NCBI RefSeq assembly: GCF_048771995.1 | Contig: NC_133025.1 | Span: forward strand, 930,001-994,000 | From: Taeniopygia guttata | Taxonomy: Eukaryota > Chordata > Aves > Passeriformes > Estrildidae | Reading direction: 5' to 3' | Length of the DNA: 64,000 bases | Shown here: positions 1 to 11,030 of the stretch, one piece after another | How the letters are laid out: each line of letters begins with the position of its first letter | How positions within the stretch are numbered: position 1 is the stretch's first letter | Program-made: the position numbers and the translations under genes | Notes under the pieces: generated by a model | What the model was told of the DNA's origin: nothing | Database searches by the model: none | Seen by the model: only the letters and a program-made list of their open reading frames with translations

Positions 1-1190
1 TCCCCATTTCCCTGCTCATCCCCATTTCCCCTGTTCATCCCCATTTCCCCTGTTCATCCCCATTTCCCTGTTCATCCCCATTCCCCTGTTCATCCCCATT
101 TCCCCTGCTCATCCCCATTTCCCTGTTCATCCCCATTCCCCCTGTTCATCCCCATTCCCCTGTTCATCCCCATTCCCCTGTTCATCCCCATTTCCCCATT
201 TCCCTGTTCATCCCCATTTCCCCATTTCCCTGTTCATCCCCATTCCCCTGTTCATCCCCATTTCCCTGTTCATCCCCATTTCCCCATTTCCCTGTTCATC
301 CCCATTTCCCCATTTCCCTGTTCATCCCCATTCCCCTGTTCATCCCCATTTCCCCTGTTCATCCCCATTTCCCCTGTTCATCCCCATTCCCCTGTTCATC
401 CCCATTTCCCTGTTCATCCCCATTTCCCCCGTTCATCCCCATTTCCCTGTTCATCCCCATTCTCCCCTGTTCATCCCCATTCCCCTGTTCATCCCCATTT
501 CCCCTGTTCATCCCCATTTCCCCATTTCCCTGTTCATCCCCATTCCCCTGTTCATCCCCATTTCCCCTGTTCATCCCCATTTCCCCTGTTCATCCCCATT
601 CCCCTGTTCATCCCCATTTCCCTGTTCATCCCCATTTCCCTGTTCATCCCCATTCCCCTGTTCATCCCCATTTCCCCTGTTCATCCCCATTTCCCCTGTT
701 CATCCCCATTCCCCTGTTCATCCCCATTTCCCTGTTCATCCCCATTTCCCCTGTTCATCCCCATTTCCCTGTTCATCCCCATTTCCCCATTTCCCCTGTT
801 CATCCCCATTTCCCTGTTCATCCCCATTTCCCCTGTTCATCCCCATTTCCCTGTTCATCCCCATTTCCCCATTTCCCCTGTTCATCCCCATTCCCCTGCT
901 CATCCCCATTCCCCTGTTCATCCCCATTCCCCTGTTCATCCCCATTTCCCCTGTTCATCCCCATTTCCCCATTTCCCCTGTTCATCCCCATTCCCCTGTT
1001 CATCCCCATTTCCCCATTTCCCCTGTTCATCCCCATTTCCCCTGTTCATCCCCATTTCCCCTGTTCATCCCCATTCCCCTGCTCATCCCCATTCCCCTGT
1101 TCATCCCCATTCCCCTGTTCATCCCCATTCCCCTGTTCATCCCCATTTCCCCTGTTCATCCCCATTCCCCTGTTCATCCCCATTTCCCCA
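1..1190. repeat. 19-bp minisatellite
   Basis: Tandem array of about 60 units of the type CCCTGTTCATCCCCATTTC, with variants that drop or add a C or T. It runs up to the splice acceptor of the next exon, so it is probably the 3' part of that gene's last intron. Open frames on the minus strand (MGMNRGNGDEQG repeats) are translated repeat and not genes. Confidence 0.95.
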
Positions 1191-1191
1191 G

Positions 1192-1314
1192 GTGAGGGCT
1201 CGGTGCCAGCACCTGCCCGTGAAGGAGGAGACGCTGCAGAGGGTGAGTCTCTACATCGACACCGTCATCGGCTCGCTGCCCGAGGACCTGCAGACCGTGC
1301 TGCGCCACCCCTGA
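1192..1314 (+). CDS. last coding exon of an unrecognised gene (5' part outside window)
   Basis: The frame opens after a TTTCCCCAG acceptor and encodes 40 residues, including CQHLPVKEETLQR and SLYIDTVIGSLPEDLQTVL, then TGA at 1312-1314. The composition is that of a normal soluble protein, unlike the repeats around it, and an AATAAA lies 1.2 kb downstream, so this reads as a terminal exon. An internal GAGGGTGAGT at about 1235-1244 could act as an alternative donor. I do not recognise the family and do not assign a function. The gene is transcribed toward the minus-strand TMEM116-like gene, so the two converge. Confidence 0.5.
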   Translation: MRARCQHLPVKEETLQRVSLYIDTVIGSLPEDLQTVLRHP

Positions 1315-1519
1315 GCCCAGCGGGGGCTCCTGGAGCAGGAGACCCTTCCCAGCCTGTCCCGGCTGCTCCCAGTGCTGGGGCAGCTCCGGCCGGGATCGGG
1401 ATCGGGATCAGGATTGGGATCGGGATCGTGGGGAGCTCCCACAGCTGCCCCGGGGCTGGGCCTGCGGAACCGGCCCCGGGCAGGGCAGGAGGGACCCGGG
1501 GCTGCGGGCACTTCATCCG

Positions 1520-2185
1520 TGTCCATGCTGGGATCCTCGGGAATCCCGTGCTGGGATCCTCAGGAATCATTCCCGTGCTGGGATCCTTGGGAATCCCGTG
1601 CTGGGATCCTCGGCATTCCTGTGCTTGGATCCTCGGGAATCATTCCTGTGCCGGGATTCTCGGGAATCATTCCCATGCCAGGATCCTCGGCATTCCCGTG
1701 CTGGGATCCTTGGGAATCATTCCCGTGCCGGGATCCTCCGGAATCAATCCTGTGGTGTGATCCTCGGCATTCCCGTGCCGGGATCCTCCAGAATCATTCC
1801 CATGCCGGGATCCTCGGGAATCATTCCCGTGCTGGGATCCTCAGCATTCCCGTGCCAGGATCCTCAGGAATCCCGTGCCAGGATCCTTGGGAATTATTCC
1901 TGTGCTGGGATCCTCCGGAATCATTCCCGTGCCGAGATCCTCGGGAATCATTCCCGTGCTTGGATCCTCCAGAATCATTCCCGTGCTGGGATCCTTGGGA
2001 ATCCCATGCTGGGATCCTCGGGAATCATTCCTGTGCTGGGATCCTCGGCATTCCCGTGCTGGGATCCTCAGGAATCATTCCTGTGCCGGGATTCTCGGGA
2101 ATCATTCCTGTGCCGGGATCCTTGGGAATCCCATGCTGGGATCCTCGGGAATCATTCCCGTGCCGGGATCCTCCATTCCCGCAGC
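1520..2185. repeat. GGGATCCTCGGGAATC minisatellite in 3'UTR
   Basis: About 25 units of 25-28 bp built on GGGATCCTCGGGAATCATTC and CCGTGCTG, lying between the stop codon at 1314 and the AATAAA at 2517. The open frames across it on both strands are repeat translations. Confidence 0.93.
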
Positions 2186-2516
2186 CCCGTCCTGCCCTGC
2201 GGGGCTGCGCTCAGGGCAGCTCCTGAGGACGGTGAGGAGGTGACAAGGAGGTGACAATGCCATCCCTGCCCCTGGCCAGCCGTGGGAGCAGGAGGAGGAA
2301 TTGCTGGACGTGGACAATTGCTGCTCTGTTTCTCCAGGGCAGAGCCAGAGGAGGGGCTGGAGCATCCGCAGGGATTGGGAGTGCCTGGGAATGGCTGCTG
2401 GGAGGAGCTGGCCCCAAATCCCATTTATTCTGCTTGAAAACCCAGCCTGAGCTCCGGGGACACAGCGGGGCTGGGGCTCTGCCGAGGTGCTGGGAGAGCT
2501 CTGCCAGCCCCTTCCC

Positions 2517-2522
2517 AATAAA
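2517..2522 (+). terminator. AATAAA polyadenylation signal
   Basis: Canonical AATAAA in unique sequence about 1.2 kb after the stop of the plus-strand terminal exon. It is the most plausible 3' end of that gene. Confidence 0.6.
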
Positions 2523-2913
2523 ACCTGGAGAAGCTGATTTCCACAGCCTGCTGCCCTGCCCTGCCTCCAGAGGAGCTCCCGTGCCTGGGATCCCCTTCCT
2601 GCCTCGGGAATGGATTTGCTGGAACCAGGGCATTGGTACCGCAAAGCTGCATCGCACCACCGGGGCAGGGCATCCAGCCAGGGGCAATTTTAACCTAAAA
2701 AAAGGGTTTGGGAGGGATGTGGCAGCCTGGAGGGGCCAAACGCAGCGCCTCTGCACGAGGTGGGATTGTTGGATTGTTCCTGCCCTGACTGGGGCAGCTC
2801 CCAGTGGGAGTTGCGCTGTTTCCATCCTCTCTGCTCCTCCTCCTGCAAAGTAGGAAATCTTAGTCTGAAAAACCCTGGAGCCACGCTGGGTCCTGGTTCG
2901 GAGGCTGGGGAGG

Positions 2914-2919
2914 TTTATT
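2914..2919 (-). terminator. AATAAA polyadenylation signal (minus) for the TMEM116-like gene
   Basis: TTTATT on the plus strand reads AATAAA on the minus strand, about 880 bp past the TMEM116-like stop. Together with the plus-strand signal at 2517 it marks two convergent 3' ends about 400 bp apart. Confidence 0.45.
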
Positions 2920-3017
2920 GGGTTGGGAATGGTTGTCCCTGCTCTTGGTCACTCATGGCCATCCCGGTTTTCCAGAGCACCTGTGGGTGGCTGTGTGTCC
3001 CTCTGCCCTTCCCGAGG

Positions 3018-3235
3018 CACGGAATCACAGAATCACAGAATCACTGAGGCTTTTGGTTTGGAAAAACCTTGAAGCCCATCGAGTCCAACCATTCCCAGCA
3101 GTGCCAAGGCCACCGTGTCCCCAAGTGCCACATCCACATGGCTTTGAGATCCCTCCTGGAGTGGGGACTCCACCATCTCTTGTTCCTCAACAGCCCGAAC
3201 TTCCTCCTTCGGGAATTCTCCCTCAGGGATGTATT
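3018..3235 (-). mobile_element. CR1 LINE 3' fragment
   Basis: GAATCACAGAATCACAGAATCACTGAGG followed by 'tccaaccattcccagcag' and 'gtccccaagtgccacatcc' matches the 3' end of avian CR1 elements in reverse orientation. The terminal ATTC-type octamer repeats are at the left end. It is 5'-truncated, as is usual for CR1. Confidence 0.75.
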
Positions 3236-3295
3236 TTTAGCTTTGCATTCCCCCCAAGGAGGCCAGACCCCATCTCCTGCAAGCCCAGTATCCCA

Positions 3296-3600
3296 CTGTC
3301 CTGGAATGGTTTGGGTGGGAAGGGACCCCAAAGCCCCTCCAGTGCCAGCCCAGCCTCAGGTTCCAGGATCCTGCAGACCGTCCCGGTGGATCTGTGGAAG
3401 TTCGGGGGTCTCCAGCAGGGAGGGGCTGCAGGTGCCCCTCCTGTGCCCTCCCCAAACCACTCCAGGCACAAGGGGCTGCACCCAGGGGATCCTGCCGGGA
3501 CAGCGGGAGCCGTGGGAGGGGTCCCTGCCATGGCACGGTGGCACTGGGGGGGCTCTGGGGTCCCTGTCCGCCCAAACCATTCCGGGATTCCCTGAGCTGC
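3296..3600. mobile_element. pair of CR1 tail pieces in opposite orientation
   Basis: TGGAATGGTTTGGGTGGGAA at about 3301 reads as a minus-strand CR1 tail. GCCATGGCACGGTGGCACTG to CCAAACCATTCCGGGATTCC (about 3528-3592) reads as a plus-strand tail. About 170 bp between them I cannot assign. This could be two insertions or an inverted pair. Confidence 0.45.
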
Positions 3601-3611
3601 TGGGAATGTGC

Positions 3612-3822
3612 AAATCCCGCAGCCCCCAGGGAATGGGATGAGGTGGGAGCAGCCCCCAGGGAATGGGATGGGGATGAGGTGGGAGCTCAGGGATCAGCCC
3701 CCGGGGAATGGGATGGGGTGGGAGCTCAGGGAGCAGCCCCCAGGGAATGGGATGAGGTGGGAGCAGCCCCCAGGGAATGGGATGGGGATGAGGTGGGAGC
3801 TCAGGGAGCAGCCCCCAGGGAA
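3612..3822. repeat. minisatellite overlapping the TMEM116-like stop codon
   Basis: Units GGGAATGGGATGAGGTGGGA plus GCTCAGGGAGCAGCCCCCA, about 5 copies. The right-most unit contains the last codons and TGA (3801-3803, minus strand) of the TMEM116-like gene. Confidence 0.85.
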
Positions 3823-6800
3823 TCGTCGTAGAAAGCCTTGAGCCCCTCCGGGCTCTGCAGGGAGGGGCTCGGGGCCAGCACGTCCCTGCGGAAGTTCTCC
3901 CTCATCCAGCCGTAGACCAGACTGTGCAGGAAGCCCTGCAGGGACACGCTCAGGGCCTGGGGGACACAGGGACAGAGGGTCAGGGCTCCCGGTGCCAGCA
4001 GGCACAGCCCAGCGGGCTGGCACGGGACACGGGGGACATTCCTCTTGGTGTGGCCAATTAAAGCACATCCAGGCCCTGGGAAGAGCCAAGGGCTGAAATC
4101 CCAACCCAAAATCCAGTGGGAAGAGCCGCGCTGGGCCCAGGGCCGTGTCCTCACCCTGCCCAGGGTGTGCCCGAGGGCTGTCACAGCTCCCACGTGGGAT
4201 GGGGACAAATGTCCAACCTGGGAGCCCTGAAAAGGGGCTTTACTCACCGTGGACACGTAGAGGACAAAGAGCGAGGCAGGGCTGATGCTGGTGAAGGAGA
4301 GGATGGTGAGGAGGAAGGCTGTGGGTGGGACACAGAAGGACATTCCTTGGTGGGACACCCTCAGTGTGACCCTGCAGGGCTGGGGGAGCTGGGGACACCC
4401 TCCCTGTGACCCTGCAGGGCTTTGGGACACCCTCCCTGTGACCCTGCGGGGCTGGGGGCTTTGGGACACCCTCAGTGTGACCCTGTGGGGCTGGGGGACC
4501 TGGGGACACCCTCCCTGTGACCCTGCAGGGCTTTGGGACACCCTCCCTGTGACCCTGCGGGGCTGGGGGCTTTGGGACACCCTCAGTGTGACCCTGGGGG
4601 ACCTGGGGACACCCTCAGTGTGACCCTGCGGGGCTTTGGGACACCCTCCCTGTGACCCTGTGGGGCTGGGGGAGCTGGGGACACCCTCACTGTGACCCCG
4701 CAGGGCTGGGGGAGCTGGGGACACCCTCAGTATGACCCTGTGGGGCTGGGGGAGCTGGGGACACCCTCAGTGTGACCCTGCGGGGCTGGGGGCTTTGGGA
4801 CACCCTCAGTGTGACCCTGCGGGGCTGGGGGCTTTGGGACACCCTCAGTGTGACACTGCCGGGCTGGGGGACCTGGGGACACCCTCAGTGTGACCCTGCG
4901 GGGCTGGGGGAGCTGGGGACACCCTCAGTGTGACCCTGGGGGACCTGGGGACACCCTCAGTGTAACCCTGCGGGGCTGGGGACACCCTCAGTGTGATCCT
5001 GCGGGGCTGGGGGACCTGGGGACACCTCAGTGTGACCCTGGGGGAGCTGGGGACACTCTCAGTGTGACCCTGCGGGGCTGGGGGAGCTGGGGACACCCTC
5101 AGTGTGACCCTGCGGGGCTTTGGGACACCCCCCTGGCCTTGCCTGGCGTCCAGCAGAGCAGGAAAACCAGCTGGAAGTGCAGCGAGGCTTTGCTGACGCT
5201 GCGGCCGCTCCTGCCCCCGAGGCCGCCGTCCCTGTCCAGGCTCAGCAGCGGCAGCGCCGCGTTCCCGCGGCACCGGAGCCGCACCCGCCGGTACAGGAGC
5301 TGGGGGGGTCCGGGGCTCAGCGGGGCGCTGCGGACCCCCCGTGCCGCCCCCCGAGCCGCGGCCTCACCGAGCAGCAGCCGAGCACCAGCAGCAGGTACAG
5401 CAGGAGGATGATTTTCTCCTCCAGCCCCGCGTTCCTGCCCCCGCCGGACTGGGAGACAACGGGAGATGAGCGGGGCCGGGCCAGCGACCCCCGCGGCCCC
5501 GGAGCCCCCCGGGAGCAGCGCCCACCTGGGAGCAAATGTCCTGGCTCGGGCGGATCAGGAGGAGGCAGCTGCAAGGACAGAGCGGTGCTGGAGCTCCCAG
5601 AGCCTCCCCCGGGGTCCCGCGGCGATGCCCCGGGCGGGGCGGGGCGGAGGGGCCGTACCTGGAGCAGTAAAGGCTGAAGGTGTCGTTGGAGCCGGGCCGG
5701 GGCACCACGGGCGCGATGGCGGCGGCGGAGGTGCCGCGGGCGAGCAGCTGAGCCAGGAGAGTCAGCGCCGGTACCAGCCTTGGGAAGGGACGGGAGAGAG
5801 TCCCGGGCCGGTACCGGTACCGGCACCGGCCTCGGGAAGGGACGGGTGAGAGTCCCGGACCGGCACCGGTACCGGCACCAGCCTCGGGAAGGGACGGGTG
5901 AGAGCCCTGGACCGGCACCGGTACCGGTACCGGTACCGGCCTTGGGAAGGGACGGCTGAGAGCCCCGGGCCGGTACCGGTACCGGCACCAGCCTTGGGAA
6001 GGGACGGCTGAGAGCCCCGGGCCGGTACCGGCCTTGGGAAGGGACGGGTGAGAGCCCCGGGCTGGCACCGGTACCGGGAAGGGACGGGAGAGCCCCGGGC
6101 GGGGCCGGTACCGGTACCGGGAAGGGACGGGAGAGCCCCGGCGGGGCCGGCGGCGGGCACCCACCAGGCCAGGACGTACGGAATTCCCCGCCAGGCGCTC
6201 TCCAGGCAGCGGCTCCGCTCCTGCGGGAGAACCGCCGAGAACCGGGGCTGGAGGGGCGGCCGCAGCTCCGCCAGGACCGGGAAATCCCGACTTGCCGGGG
6301 AAAGCGGCTGCCCCGGCTCGCTCCGCCGCTCCCCGGTGCTGTCCCGGCTGTGCCCGGGCCAGGCACGGACCTGCAGCGCTGCCGGGGGCCGCGCTCGCCC
6401 CCCGAGGACGGTGCGGTGCGACTCGTACGCGTAAACAGCGACCATGAGGAACGAGACGGCGTAGGAGGTCTGGGAGAGAGGGGGAGAGGGGAGGGAAAGG
6501 GACCGGGGGTCCCGCCGTGTCCAGCGCCACCAGGGCCCCTTCCACCTTCCACCTTCCCTCTGCCCCCCGACACCCCCATTCCCCCTGTCCTGCTGGTGCT
6601 GCACACCCCGACCCGCGGCAGAGGTTCCTCGCCAGGAGGGGACCCCAGCACAGCACCCGGCTGTCCCCAACAGTGTCCCCGTACCGTGGTCAGCATCCGC
6701 CCGTAGGGACAGGCGGCGTAGGCGGGCACGGAGAGGGAGGCCGGCAGCAGCGGGATGGTTCCCGTGCCCAGCAGCGCCGCGGCACCCAGGAAATCTGCCA

Positions 6801-8406
6801 GGGCCAGGAGGAACAGGGGGCGCAGCTGGGGACAGGGGGACAGGGCACGGCGTTAGATCCGCTGGCAGCAGCCCCCGGCAGCTCCCGGGGGCCGGGGCGT
6901 CCTGCTGCTACCTCCTCCTCCCTGCCTGGGGCTTTAAACCCGGTGTTAGCTCGGCTTGGAGCCGGGCTTAGCTGGGGCCACACCCAGCCCTGTGTCCCTG
7001 GGAACTGGTGGCACTCACCTGGACATGGCAGCATTGCCAGGAGCCGGTGGCACTCACCTGGATGTGGCAGCAGTGACACTGCCACAGGCTGGTGGCACTC
7101 ACCTGGATGTGGCAGCAGTGACACTGCCACAGGCCGGTGGCACTCACCTGGATGTGACACTGCCACAGGCCGGTGGCACTCACCCGGATGTGACACTGCC
7201 ACAGGCCGGTGGCACTCACCCGGATGTGACACTGCCACAAGCCGGTGGCACTCACCTGGATGTGGCAGCAGTGACACTGCCGCAGGCCGGTGGCACTCAC
7301 CTGGATGTGGCAGCACTGCCAGGAGCCGGTGGCACTCACCTGGATGTGGCAGCAGTGACACTGCCACAGGCCGGTGGCACTCACCTGGACATGGCAGCAT
7401 TGCCAGGAGCCGGTGGCACTCACCTGGATGTGGCAGCAGTGACACTGCCACAGGCCGGTGGCACTCACCTGGACATGGCAGCATTGCCAGGAGCCGGTGG
7501 CACTCACCTGGATGTGGCAGCAGTGACACTGCCACAGGCCGGTGACACTCACCTGGATGTGGCAGCATTGCCAGGAGCCGCTGGCACTCACCTGGATGTG
7601 GCAGCAGTGACACTGCCACAAGCCGGTGGCACTCACCTGGATGTGGCAGCAGCGCCCCTGCCAGGAGGTGACAGCGAGGACGGATCCGCTGCCCAGGAGG
7701 CTGCAGGGGACGGGGCGGGCGATGAACGTCCCGGCAGAGCCGCTGCCACCCGCGGTGCCAGCCCAGGGACAGGGACAGGGGACAGGACCCACCTGAGCAG
7801 CGCGGCCGGGAGGGTGACGCCCGTCAGCACCAGGACCTGCGGGAGGCACGGGGGGAGCGGGGCCGGCCCGAACCCCACGGGAGGTGGATGTGGGACCCTG
7901 GGCACGGCCGGACCGTGTCCCTCGGCCACCCCGGGCCGGGCAAAGGCGCTTCCCGGGGAGCGGAGGGGCCGGGCCGGCTCAGCGGCCCCGCGGCGGTGGC
8001 TGCATGTGGCGGGGCTTCCCTGCTCCTTTCCCCCGAGTTTTCCCGCTGGGATCTCCTGCTGAGTTCCCCTCACCGGGGCTGGGGAGCGCCGAGAAGCCGC
8101 GTCCCGCCCGCGGCCGCGCTGGGAGCGGCTCCCGACGGCGCCGAGGAACCGGAGCGGATCCCGGGTCGGGAGCGCCGGGAGCAGCGGGGCAGGAGCCGGG
8201 GAAGAGCCGCAGCGGAAGCCCTGCCCTTCCTTGCCGGTGGCCGTGCCACCCTGGGCCGGTGCCCGGTGACCGGGAGCAGCTCCCTCGGGCAGGATTTGTC
8301 GGAACGGCACCGCAGCGCTCACCCGAACCGCTCCCGGCCCGCCGGAGCGCCCCGCACGTACCTGGATGTCCGAGAGAGCCGCGGGCGGCTCCTGCGCTCC
8401 GGCCAT
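3801..8406 (-). CDS. TMEM116: TMEM116-like seven-transmembrane protein, 12 coding exons
   Basis: Exons in transcript order: 8406-8362, 7836-7793, 7700-7637, 6825-6685, 6469-6371, 6220-6165, 5778-5659, 5568-5526, 5448-5368, 5299-5143, 4318-4248, 3956-3801. All phases join into one frame of 358 residues. The protein has seven hydrophobic segments. Family matches recalled from human TMEM116 are RPLFLLALADFLG (TM2), FQLVFLLCWTP (TM6) and the end of TM7, LQGFLHSLVYGW. TMEM116 is an orphan GPCR-like membrane protein; its ligand and role are not known to me. The donor after exon 10 is GC (CCAG/GCAAGG), making a GC-AG intron. Exon 7 starts at a CTTCCCAAG acceptor inside a repeat and is the least certain boundary. 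Introns 3, 6 and 10 hold minisatellites, and the stop lies in another. In human the neighbours of TMEM116 differ, so a paralogue is possible. Confidence 0.7.
4335..5128. repeat. GACACCCTCAGTGTGACCCTG minisatellite (TMEM116-like intron 10)
   Basis: About 20 units of 40 bp or shorter: GGGGACACCCTCAGTGTGAC followed by CCTGCGGGGCTGGGGGA. It fills the intron between coding exons 10 and 11. Confidence 0.93.
5770..6150. repeat. GGTACCGGTACCGGCACC minisatellite (TMEM116-like intron 6)
   Basis: About 8 units of GGGAAGGGACGGGTGAGAG plus CCCCGGGCCGGTACCGG. It borders, and partly forms, the acceptor of coding exon 7. Confidence 0.92.
7005..7645. repeat. minisatellite carrying repeated exon-3 splice donors
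   Basis: About 16 units of 31-43 bp. On the minus strand each has the form CACATCCAGGTGAGTGCCAC plus CGGCCTGTGGCAG, so each repeats the last codons of TMEM116-like exon 3 and its donor CAG/GTGAGT. The copy adjoining the unique exon sequence (donor at 7636-7635) is taken as the real one. Confidence 0.93.
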
Positions 8407-8559
8407 GGCTCCTTCGGAGCCTTCCCGGCGCTTCCCGGCGCTTCCCGGGACGGACGGAGGGAAGCTGGAAGCGGCTCCCGCCGCCGCCGCCGCCCGGACT
8501 CGCTCCACGCCCGGCGGCGGGACACGGGCTCGGCGCAGCCGGAGGAACCTGCCCGGCCG

Positions 8560-8645
8560 GGGCGGCTGGAGCTTCCCAGAGCAGCTGGAGCTTCCCAGGA
8601 GCAGCTGGAGCTTCCCAGAGGAGCGGCTGGAGCTTCCCAGGCGGC
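8560..8645. repeat. short GCTGGAGCTTCCCAGAGCA repeat
   Basis: Four or five 19-23-bp units just upstream of the TMEM116-like start, in GC-rich promoter-like sequence (8080-8560). Confidence 0.7.
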
Positions 8646-8734
8646 GCCGTGCCAGCCCCGGGAACGGGCAGGGATCAGCCTCCGGCGTGGGAGAGCCCAA
8701 AGGAGCGCCCGGGTGCCCCTGGGCACACCGGGAA

Positions 8735-9185
8735 TGAGGGAACAGCGCTGGGAGAGCAGCCGGGAGCTCCTGGTGCTGCACTCAGAGCCCCTCAGATCCC
8801 AGGGAGCCAGGCTGGGAGAGCTGGGAATGCCCAGCCTGGAGAGGAGAAGGATCCAGGGAGAGCTCAGAGCCCCTGGCAGGGCCTGAAGGGGCTCCAGGAG
8901 AGCTGCAGAGGGACTGGGGACAAGGGACAGAGGGACAGGACACAGGGAATGGCTCCCACTGCCAGAGGGCAGCCATGGGTGGGAGATTGGGAATGAGGAA
9001 TTCCTGGCTGGGCTGGGATTGCCAGAGCAGCTGGGGCTGCCCCTGGATCCCTGGAATGCCCAAGGCCAGGCTGGACACTGGGGCTGGAGCAGCCTGGGGC
9101 AGTGGGAGGTGTCCCTGCCATGGCAGGGTGGCACTGGAGGGGCTCTGGGGTCCCTTCCCACCCAGCCCAGCCTGGGATTCTCAGT
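8735..9185 (+). mobile_element. CR1 LINE 3' fragment
   Basis: Recognisable avian CR1 3' region in the sense direction: CAGCCTGGAGAGGAGAAGGA, then GGGCTGGAGCAGCCTGGG, GGGTGGCACTGGAGGGGCTC and the tail TGGGATTC. It is diverged and has no coding capacity. The same family recurs in reverse at 12.5 and 15.7 kb. Confidence 0.8.
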
Positions 9186-9406
9186 GCCAGACTCCTCTGC
9201 ATCCACTCAGCTGCCACACCACGACTGCGGGTGCAGGAATGAGCCATTCCCGTTCTCACACTGCCAGGAACCTCAGGAAATCAAGTGATTGAACAATTCT
9301 GTGATAATTTTAACCCAAGGATGTTCCAACATCCACCAAGAATCCCCAAGCAATGCCCATCCCACCCCCAGGAGCCACCAGAGTTCCCACAGAGAGGCAT
9401 TTTACC
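9186..9406. other. short unassigned spacer
   Basis: Between the CR1 fragment and the putative GCC1 polyadenylation signal. I see no gene or repeat structure. Confidence 0.4.
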
Positions 9407-9412
9407 TTTATT
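9407..9412 (-). terminator. GCC1: AATAAA polyadenylation signal (minus) for GCC1
   Basis: TTTATT on the plus strand, 1.6 kb past the GCC1 stop in otherwise non-repetitive sequence. It gives a plausible 3'UTR of 9407-11030. A polypurine tract (plus-strand A/G, about 9422-9535) would then lie near the 3' end of that UTR. Confidence 0.4.
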
Positions 9413-11030
9413 TCAGGGATACTGGCTGAAGGGAGAGAGGGAAGAGGGAGGGAGGAATGTGGGGGAGGGTCTGAGGGAAGGAAGGAGCAGGAGGGAGAGG
9501 GGCTGGAGGGGAGCAGAGGAAGGAATGGCACTGGGAGCTGCAGGAGGGTGACAGTGACACGGAACTGGGCACTCCTGGAGATGCTCCCCCTCAGCAGCTT
9601 CCTCATCTTCCTCTGCCAGGAACAGACAGAGGGCACCGGGATGGATCTGGGTCCCACCTTGTCCCTCCTCTCCCAGCCGGGTCCCACACTGATTCCCTGC
9701 TCCAAGCTGGGTCCCCACCACCCCTGGGATCCACTCCAGGTCACTCCATGCTGCGGGAGCAGAGGGAGAACAGGGATCCATCCCCTCAGCCTGAGCAGCG
9801 AAGCCACAGCAGGAGGAGGCTCCACCTCCCTCTGGAGTTGTGGGAATGGCTCCAGGGAAAGAGTTGGAGCCATCCCTGCCACTCCAGAGGCACCCCTTGA
9901 TTCAGCACTTCCAAACTGGGAGCAGGGACTGGGCTCTCCCCTGGCTGAGCCAGCACTTTTTGTCCTTCAGCAGCGTTTCAAGCATTCCTGGGACAAACTC
10001 TCCCCTCAGGGCAGCACCTGGGTCCTGCTGCTCCCGTGGGAGCATCCCTGCACGCAGGGAACATCCCCCAGCTGTGTCCCCCTCCCAGCAGGGACAGGCT
10101 CTGCCCTGTCCCAGGCACGTTTTCCCTGAGGATTTCATTGAGGAGAAATTGGCACCGAGGGCAGCGCTGGCCAGAGCAGAATCCAGGGAGTTTGGCTGCT
10201 GACAGGACCAGGACAGACAAGGAGGGAAGGAGAGAAATTCCACGTCCCTGTCCTGGTCCCTGGCAGTGCCAGGAGTGGCTGACCCTTCCCAAGGCTCTCT
10301 GGGCAGTGCAGCACCACGAGCTGCTCCCAGACCTGCTCTTGACTCGGCTCCAAGACCCCGTGGGTGTTAATCCAGACCCATCCCTGTCTCTGGGCCGAGC
10401 TTTAGCAGCCAGGATTCAATTCCAAATGCGGGGCAGGAAAACAACACCCTCAGGATGGGAATCACCCACAGGGAGATCCTTTCTCCTCCTAGAATCCCTG
10501 ATAACCCAGGGAGGATCCCTGGGAAGGAAGGAGAGCCCGAGCCCCTGGATGAGCCTGGAGCCGCATCCACTGCTTAAATGAGGCTCTGGAAAAGAACCTT
10601 AGAGGGAAATGCCCGATTTCCTGCACTGAGCCCCATCTGCCTGAGCCTTCCTGGCCTGCTGCTAATTTAGCTCCACCTAAAGTGCTTCCCACCTTCCCTT
10701 TCATCTCCTGAGTCACCAGCCTGGCTGGAGCTTGAAGATCCAAGCGAACTCCACTTGATGCCACACCTGGCAGGTAGGGATTGTTTTTAAATCATCTTTA
10801 GAAAACCTCAGCGTCTTCAATTCCATGGTTTTCAGATCAAGTCCCAACTCGGAGCAAATTCCCACCACGGAGGCTTTGGGGCTGGAAAAGCTGGCACAGC
10901 CCCACTGCAAATTAGTGCCAAAAAAACCAAACGGAGCCCAAATCCTGGAGAGACCCAGGCGTGGTTGGGGTGAGGTTTTGGTCAGTCCTCGGGAAGGAGC
11001 TCTTTTGGAAAAGGGAATAAAATGCACCCC

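Noticed and set aside
1-1190. CRISPR-like array of direct repeats
   Set aside because: Contiguous 19-bp tandem repeats without unique spacers, in a spliced vertebrate locus.
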